From Marinithermus hydrothermalis DSM 14884 (GTDB lineage Bacteria; Deinococcota; Deinococci; Deinococcales; Marinithermaceae), in NCBI RefSeq assembly GCF_000195335.1, contig NC_015387.1:2076001-2140000 (forward strand): a stretch of DNA of 64,000 nt, given 5' to 3'. Position 1 is the first letter of the stretch; each line of letters opens with the position of its first letter. Below the pieces are notes generated by a model. That model saw only the letters and a list, made by a program, of their open reading frames with translations, had not been told where the DNA came from and made no database searches. This document shows positions 58,194 to 64,000 of the stretch, piece after piece. The position numbers were made by a program, and so were the translations under genes.

Positions 58194-59282
58194 TTAACTT
58201 ACCCCCAACCACCCGAGGTAAGCCCGAATGAGGGCCTCTCCCCAAAACAGCGCCGCGGCCCCGCCGAGGGCGAGGTACGGCCCGAACGGCAGGCGCCGCT
58301 GCCGGAGGAGCACGCCGAGGACGGCCCCCGCGAGGACCGCGAGGAACAACCCCACGACGAACGGCCAGAACCCCAGCCACGCCCCGAGCATCCCCGCGAG
58401 CTTCACGTCACCGAACCCCATCACCACGACCTCCTCCTCGTCCTCCTCCGCCTCGTCCTGGGGTTGCACCGCCCAGTACAGCCCGCCTAAGAGCGCCACG
58501 GCTCCCGCGGAGAGGAGGAGGCTTTTGAGGCTTTCCACCGGCCCGAGGGGCAGCGCCGGCCAGAGCGCGGCGAGCAAGGGACCGAGCAGCGCAGCCGAGA
58601 GGGGCAGTAGGTCCGGCAGGGGCCAGGTGCGCCGCGTCACCCAGTTCCACCCCCAGCGGCTCAGCCCCGCCGCCACCCCCCACACCGGCCCGAGGAAGGC
58701 CCCTACGGCCGCGGCGAAGTGCACCTCCGGAAACCCCACCGGCCAGCTCGGCCGGCCGTTCGCGCCGCGCCGCGCGACGAGCGCGCCGTACTCCCCGATC
58801 AGCACCAGGAGGCCGCTCGCGAGCAGCGCGCCCTCGAGGGCTTCCCGTGCTTCTTGTGGCACCTCGAAGGCCAGCGCCCCCCCGAGGGCCACGGCCAGCC
58901 CGCCGTAGGTGAGCGCATCGGGCAGGATGAGGTGGTCGGCGTCGATGAAGGCCAGCGCGATGAGGAGGGCGAGGAAGACCCAGACCAAGGGGAGGTCCGG
59001 CCACCGTGGGAAGAACCCCGCCGCTAAGGCGAACGCCCCCCCGGTCAGGGCCTCCACGAAAGGGTACCGCGCTGAGATCCGCGCACCGCAGTGCCGGCAC
59101 CGCCCGCCCTGCGCGAGCCACGAGAGGATGGGGATGAGCTCCAAAGGGCTCAGCCGGTGCCCGCAGGCGGGGCAGCTCGAGGGGGGCGCCACCACGGACT
59201 GGCCGCGCGGCAAGCGGTGGATCACCACGTTGAGGAACGAACCGATGACGGTACCGAGGACGAAGGCCCACGCGAACAGCAT
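58194..59282 (-). CDS. pilD: Prepilin peptidase PilD
   Basis: 362 residues, about nine membrane helices. Zinc-type cysteine pairs C37/C40 and C62/C65 (CPACGHRLS and CRHCGARIS) serve the methylase/binding region. Catalytic aspartates are in FIDADHLILPD (D114, D116) and GFGDVKLAG. Cleaves and methylates type IV prepilins, matching pilT/pilF in the window. A loop insertion (QPQDEAEEDEEEVVV) is acidic and unusual. ATG lies 6 nt after TAGAAT. Confidence 0.93.
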   Translation of the reverse strand: MLFAWAFVLGTVIGSFLNVVIHRLPRGQSVVAPPSSCPACGHRLSPLELIPILSWLAQGGRCRHCGARISARYPFVEALTGGAFALAAGFFPRWPDLPLVWVFLALLIALAFIDADHLILPDALTYGGLAVALGGALAFEVPQEAREALEGALLASGLLVLIGEYGALVARRGANGRPSWPVGFPEVHFAAAVGAFLGPVWGVAAGLSRWGWNWVTRRTWPLPDLLPLSAALLGPLLAALWPALPLGPVESLKSLLLSAGAVALLGGLYWAVQPQDEAEEDEEEVVVMGFGDVKLAGMLGAWLGFWPFVVGLFLAVLAGAVLGVLLRQRRLPFGPYLALGGAAALFWGEALIRAYLGWLGVS

Positions 59283-59288
59283 GGCCCT

Positions 59289-59294
59289 ATTCTA
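59289..59294 (-). promoter_or_regulatory. -10 box TAGAAT, leaderless promoter of pilD
   Basis: TAGAAT, 6 nt (AGGGCC), ATG. Confidence 0.55.
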
Positions 59295-59473
59295 TGCGGC
59301 GGGAGCCTTCGCGCGCCGGTGGAGCCATCCCCCATTTGAGGGTTCCCTAAGGGCGTTGAAGCTTCTAGGCTGATCCTGAGGTAAGCGGGCCCTTGGAGGC
59401 GATGAACCCTGCCCGTGAACTGGGCGCCTGGGGCGGGGGGAGCCAGTGGCGCAACCGGCCAAGGGAGGGAAGA

Positions 59474-60052
59474 ATGTCCAAGCAATGGATGGAAGCCTTT
59501 GAGGCGCGGATCTACACGGACACCTACCGCATCTACGGGATGATTCACCTGGCCCCGGCGGGCCGGGTGGGGCGCGCGCAGGCGACGGCCGACCTCCTGA
59601 ACCTCGAGGCGCGCCCCACCCTGGCGGTGAGCGGCGCGCGGTTGTACGCGCCCGGGTACGCGCACCCGCCGGAGGCGCGGGAGGCGTTGGGTACCGTCAC
59701 CTCGATCGCGGTGCCGAAGGAGCAGATCCTCTGGGTGGTGGGGGGGCGGCCCGCGACCCCGAGTGCGCAAGGGCTGGTCAAGGCGCGCCGGCTGGCCCTG
59801 ATCTTTCCGGGGTTCTTCCTGGTGGGGAAGCTGTTCGGCCCGGGGGATTTGCGTTTCCCCGAGTGGCTCGCCGTCACGAAGCCCTTCCAGACCCTGTTTG
59901 AGGCGGAGCTCTACTTGCTGGGGATGGAGCACCCCTTGAGCGCTCCCAAGCCGGTGGACACCTTCGAGTTCGTGACGGTGAACCTGCGGCGGGTTCAGGG
60001 GTTTACGGACGTGCCGCAGCAGCAAGAAGCGGCGCTCACGGTGTTCGGTTGA
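59474..60052 (+). CDS. Conserved-looking hypothetical protein
   Basis: 192 residues from the ATG with GGGAGGGAAGA upstream. MSKQWMEAFEARIYTDTYRI, then a beta/alpha pattern with KARRLALIFPGFFLVGKLFG and MEHPLSAPKPVDTFEFVTVN; no signal peptide. Not recognised. Start at 59393 would add a glycine-rich stub without a ribosome site. Upstream 59283-59473 holds the divergent pilD promoter and nothing else clear. Confidence 0.55.
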   Translation: MSKQWMEAFEARIYTDTYRIYGMIHLAPAGRVGRAQATADLLNLEARPTLAVSGARLYAPGYAHPPEAREALGTVTSIAVPKEQILWVVGGRPATPSAQGLVKARRLALIFPGFFLVGKLFGPGDLRFPEWLAVTKPFQTLFEAELYLLGMEHPLSAPKPVDTFEFVTVNLRRVQGFTDVPQQQEAALTVFG

Positions 60053-60079
60053 GCGTGGGGCTGGCGTGTCCCGCGGGGG

Positions 60080-60186
60080 TTTGTTACACTGTGAACAAAA
60101 GCACGGCCCCCGGGGATGCGCCTAGTTTTGGTTGTGTGTTGCGGGAGGGAGTACCGGGGGCCGTTTCATACCGAGGGGTCCCCTCG
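60080..60186 (+). other. Structured intergenic region with extended -10 promoter
   Basis: The gap 60053-60280 has no convincing gene. On the + strand an extended -10 TGTTACACT (60082-60090) lies in an inverted repeat TTTGTT (60080-60085) / AACAAA (60094-60099). Downstream, stem ACGGCCCCCGG (60103-60113) / CCGGGGGCCGT (60154-60164), then CGAGGGG/CCCCTCG (60172-60186). Could encode a small RNA, or terminate the response-regulator gene on the minus strand, where the long stem is followed by GTGCTTTTG. Confidence 0.3.
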
Positions 60187-60280
60187 CGTACCTTTTAGTC
60201 TATACCCCCCCGCGCTCGGGACACGGTTACGTGCGCTACAACCTGCCCCTTATCGGTCGTTCACCAGCGGGACGGTCCGC

Positions 60281-60949
60281 TCAGGCCGGCACGCCCCCAC
60301 CGCCCCCCGCGTCGGCCAGCCCTTCGCGGATGGCGTACAGGGCGGCCTGGGTGCGGTTGTTGAGGTGCAGCTTCGCGAAGATCTCGGAGAGCCGGTTGCG
60401 CACCGTCTTCTCCGAAAGCCCCAGCTCGTCCGCGATCTCCTGGTTCGTCGCCCCCTGCGCCAACAGCCGCAGGATCTGCACCTCCCGCTCCGTCAACTCC
60501 GCCGCCGGCGCCGTCGTCAGGGCCTCCCGCTTCGCCCGAAAATCCTGGATGATCTGCTCCGCCAGCTCCCCGTCCAAGAGCACCTCCCCCTGGTGCACCC
60601 GGCGGATCGCGTCGATCAGCTCCTCGGCCTGCGCGTCCTTGAGCAAATACCCCCGCGCCCCGGCCTTGACCGCCTCGAACACGTACGCGTCCTGCCGGTA
60701 CATGGTGAGCATGATCACCCGGGCCTCCGGGAACTCCCGCAGGATCTCCTGCGTGGCCTGCACCCCGTCCAGCTCCGGCATCTGGATGTCCATCAGAATC
60801 ACGTCGGGACGCGTGGCGAGCGCCGTGCGCAGCGCCTCCCGCCCGTTCCCCGCCTCCCCGATCACCCGGAACTCCGGCTCGGCCTCCAGCAGCGTCCTGA
60901 GCCCCTGCCGGAACAGGGCGTGATCGTCCGCAAGCAGAATCCGGATCAT
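60281..60949 (-). CDS. NarL/FixJ-type response regulator
   Basis: 222 residues. Receiver domain starts [20 protein letters not shown]; phospho-acceptor D54 in [12 protein letters not shown] near 104. The C-terminal LuxR-type HTH is [20 protein letters not shown] then [16 protein letters not shown]. No histidine kinase gene is adjacent, so it is an orphan here. Start ATG at 60949 with GGGAGGTGG upstream; the longer frame upstream has no start context. Confidence 0.92.
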   Translation of the reverse strand: MIRILLADDHALFRQGLRTLLEAEPEFRVIGEAGNGREALRTALATRPDVILMDIQMPELDGVQATQEILREFPEARVIMLTMYRQDAYVFEAVKAGARGYLLKDAQAEELIDAIRRVHQGEVLLDGELAEQIIQDFRAKREALTTAPAAELTEREVQILRLLAQGATNQEIADELGLSEKTVRNRLSEIFAKLHLNNRTQAALYAIREGLADAGGGGGVPA

Positions 60950-61087
60950 GCGTTTCCACCTCCCCCGCTTTGTTGTAGCCCTTTGGAGGGCGGGAAGGGA
61001 TTCGGAAAACGCCCACGCTTTGTCCGGAGTTTTCCTACACGCGGGTACGGGGGAGGCCCTGCCCCCTTGCCTGGGGCACGCCCACGG

Positions 61088-61093
61088 TAAGCT
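61088..61093 (+). promoter_or_regulatory. -10 box TAAGCT, leaderless promoter of MFS gene 2
   Basis: TAAGCT, 6 nt (CAGGGT), GTG at 61100. Confidence 0.5.
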
Positions 61094-61099
61094 CAGGGT

Positions 61100-62245
61100 G
61101 TGAGCGCGATCTGGGTGGTGCACGTAGCCACGTACTTTTTCTTCCTCGCGTACGGTTTAACCCTCCCGGTCTTACCCCTGTACCTGCATGCCTTGGGGGT
61201 GGCGCCCGGCTGGGTGGGATGGGTCGTGGCCTTGATGCCGCTCGCGGGGATCTTGCTGCGGCCTTGGGGCGGGTGGGCGGCGGACGGGTGGAGCCGCAAG
61301 TGGCCCACCGTGATCGGGATGGCCCTGGGGAGCGCGGCGGGGGTGTTCTATTTAGGGCCGTTTGGAGCCGTGCTTTTCGGCCGGTTTTTGCAAGGGGCGG
61401 CCATGGCGCTGTTCGCGCCCTCGAGCCTGGCCATCACCAGCGACCTCGCGCCGGAAGGCCGGGTGGGCACGGTCATGGGGACGCGCAACCTGCTGATCGG
61501 CCTCGGCGTGATGAGCGGCAGCGCGCTCGGCGGGGTGCTGGCGGACGGGCTGGGGTTTAGTGGGGTGTTCCTCGCGGTGGTGGGGGTGCAGGCGGTGTTC
61601 GTGCCGGTGCTCTTGCGCCTTTCCGAAACCCTCACTCGGCCCGTGCGTCGCCGCTGGTGGGAAGGGTTCGCGCAGGTCGTGCGGATCCGCCCCATTCTGG
61701 CCGCGACGGTCGCGAACATGGGGTTCGCGGCGGTCTTCGCCCTCATCCAAACCTTCTACCCCCTCCTGCTCGCCGAGGCGGGGTACTCCGCGGCCTGGGT
61801 GGGGGCGTTCTTGGGGTTTTACAGCCTGGTCTCGGTGCTCTTCCGGCTACCGGCCGGGCGGCTCGCGGACCGCGTGGCGGCCGGGCGCGTGGCGCTTTGG
61901 GGGTTCGTGGGCGCGTCGGTGGGGCTGGGGGTGCTGTGGGCCTTCCCGGTACCCCCGTGGGCCTTTGCCGCCGCGTTGGTGATGGGGGCGGGCGCGGGGT
62001 TTTACCTGCCGGCGAACATCGTCGCGGTCACCAAGGCCGCGCCGCTCGAGCTGCGCGGCAGCGCGTTCAGCCTCTTCACCGCGAGCTGGGACCTGGGCGG
62101 CTTGATCGGCCCGCCCCTCGGGGGGGTGCTGGTGGCGGGGTTCGGGGTGGGGGTGGTCCTGCCCCTGGCGGTTCTCCTCGCCCTGGGCGTGACCCTGCTG
62201 TACGTGCGCCTCACCGCGCCAAAACCCCGCGTCGGCCTGCGGTAG
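61100..62245 (+). CDS. MFS transporter 2
   Basis: 381 residues with about 12 helices. Motif A variants: [13 protein letters not shown] after TM2 and [13 protein letters not shown] after TM8. The N-terminal [22 protein letters not shown] is typical of drug-efflux or sugar-type MFS. Leaderless GTG start. Its TAG stop lies immediately before the TATCAT box of proS. Confidence 0.82.
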   Translation: MSAIWVVHVATYFFFLAYGLTLPVLPLYLHALGVAPGWVGWVVALMPLAGILLRPWGGWAADGWSRKWPTVIGMALGSAAGVFYLGPFGAVLFGRFLQGAAMALFAPSSLAITSDLAPEGRVGTVMGTRNLLIGLGVMSGSALGGVLADGLGFSGVFLAVVGVQAVFVPVLLRLSETLTRPVRRRWWEGFAQVVRIRPILAATVANMGFAAVFALIQTFYPLLLAEAGYSAAWVGAFLGFYSLVSVLFRLPAGRLADRVAAGRVALWGFVGASVGLGVLWAFPVPPWAFAAALVMGAGAGFYLPANIVAVTKAAPLELRGSAFSLFTASWDLGGLIGPPLGGVLVAGFGVGVVLPLAVLLALGVTLLYVRLTAPKPRVGLR

Positions 62246-63694
<1,449 letters not shown>

Positions 63695-63706
63695 TCGGGT
63701 AGGAAT

Positions 63707-63742
63707 GAGCGGTCCCGGGGTTAGGTGCGCCTCGGGCCGCTC
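63707..63742 (+). terminator. Likely terminator downstream of proS
   Basis: Stem GAGCGG(TCCC) / (GGG)CCGCTC with a loop of about 16 nt, after the proS stop. No T-run. Confidence 0.4.
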
Positions 63743-63751
63743 GCCGTGTGG

Positions 63752-63782
63752 ACTGACTCGCGGGTCAGTTTCTGGGTATAAT
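63752..63782 (+). promoter_or_regulatory. nth promoter overlapped by a palindromic operator
   Basis: ACTGAC (63752-63757), TCGCGG, GTCAGT (63764-63769): an 18-bp near-palindrome with 6-bp arms, overlapping the -35 region (CTGACT, 63753-63758). It is 18 bp before a perfect TATAAT (63777-63782). Looks like a TetR-family operator; regulator unknown. Confidence 0.55.
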
Positions 63783-63802
63783 CGCGGCGGTCGGGAGGAA
63801 GG

Positions 63803-64000
63803 ATGGCGCGACCCGAGTGTCCCAAGGAATCCCTAAAAACCAAGCGCGCGCGCGCCGCGCGCATCCTCGAGCGCCTCGAGGCCGCCTACCCCAACGCGCG
63901 TACCGAGCTCCGGCACGAGACCCCGTTCCAGCTCCTCGTCGCCACGGTCCTCTCCGCGCAAGCCACGGACAAGTCCGTGAACGCGGCCACCCCCGCCCTG
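63803..64000 (+). CDS. nth: Endonuclease III (partial, runs off window)
   Basis: First 66 codons of an Nth-type DNA glycosylase/AP lyase: ARILERLEAAYPNARTELRH, then FQLLVATVLSAQATDKSVNA, the family's N-terminal helix with SAQATD. GGGAGGAAGG precedes the ATG. The catalytic lysine/aspartate and Fe-S cysteines lie beyond the window. Confidence 0.92.
   Translation, partial: MARPECPKESLKTKRARAARILERLEAAYPNARTELRHETPFQLLVATVLSAQATDKSVNAATPAL

Noticed and set aside
60116..61090. Long ORF antisense to the response regulator
   Set aside because: The minus-strand gene has clear domains; the antisense frame is Arg/Pro/Leu-rich shadow coding.

Overview
The window is high-GC, densely packed bacterial chromosome. 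The best guess is a thermophile of the Thermaceae (Thermus/Marinithermus/Oceanithermus/Meiothermus group). Reasons: an 884-residue PilF-type pilus ATPase with stacked N-terminal domains, an archaeal-type ProRS of 477 residues, the overall gene set, and many genes whose -10 box (TANNNT) lies only 6-9 nt before the start codon, as expected for leaderless mRNAs in Deinococcus-Thermus. The species call is inference.

Layout. (1) 1-9476: a subtype I-B CRISPR-Cas locus, cas8b(partial)-cas7-cas5(frameshifted)-cas3-cas4-cas1-cas2, then a leader and an array of 28 identical 30-bp repeats with 27 spacers. No cas6 is visible. (2) 9508-30818: mostly housekeeping genes: an MFS exporter, rlmN, mutS2, a sugar nucleotidyltransferase with a Wzz-like protein and an RmlD-like reductase, a LolE-like permease, a 3D-domain protein, a membrane-HRDC fusion, fakA/asp23, truB, an ankyrin protein, an enoyl-CoA hydratase, a pseudouridine synthase, hpt and the nadC-nadA-nadB operon. 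(3) 30852-38112: a surface-fibre-like protein with a tiny lipoprotein, a possible small RNA, a short HlyIII protein, and an RND exporter/LolA-like/outer-membrane barrel/TetR cassette whose divergent promoter region carries an AT-rich inverted repeat.

(4) 38113-47758 is the most unusual part. It holds a 29-codon gene with a near-perfect Shine-Dalgarno and an 11-bp-period direct repeat upstream, two SARP/BTAD-type regulators, a divergent operon of two ABC ATPase/permease pairs, a secreted protein and a CPBP-family membrane protease, a frameshifted small gene, and a bacteriocin-like precursor that is both frameshifted and cut by a degenerate IS4-like element. I read this as a candidate, partly decayed peptide production/export/immunity locus under SARP control. 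That is inference.

(5) 47760-64000: rpsA with a structured leader, purA, pilT, pilF, YqeG phosphatase, pgeF/yfiH, DUF4395, an AhpD-like protein, Nudix, mazG, pilD, a hypothetical protein, a lone NarL-type response regulator, a second MFS exporter, proS, and the start of nth behind a palindromic operator-like site.

A recurring theme is compact regulation. In at least four gene pairs (rlmN/MFS, 3D/LolE-like, ankyrin/echA, pilT/purA) the stop codon of the upstream gene lies inside the -10 box of the next gene.
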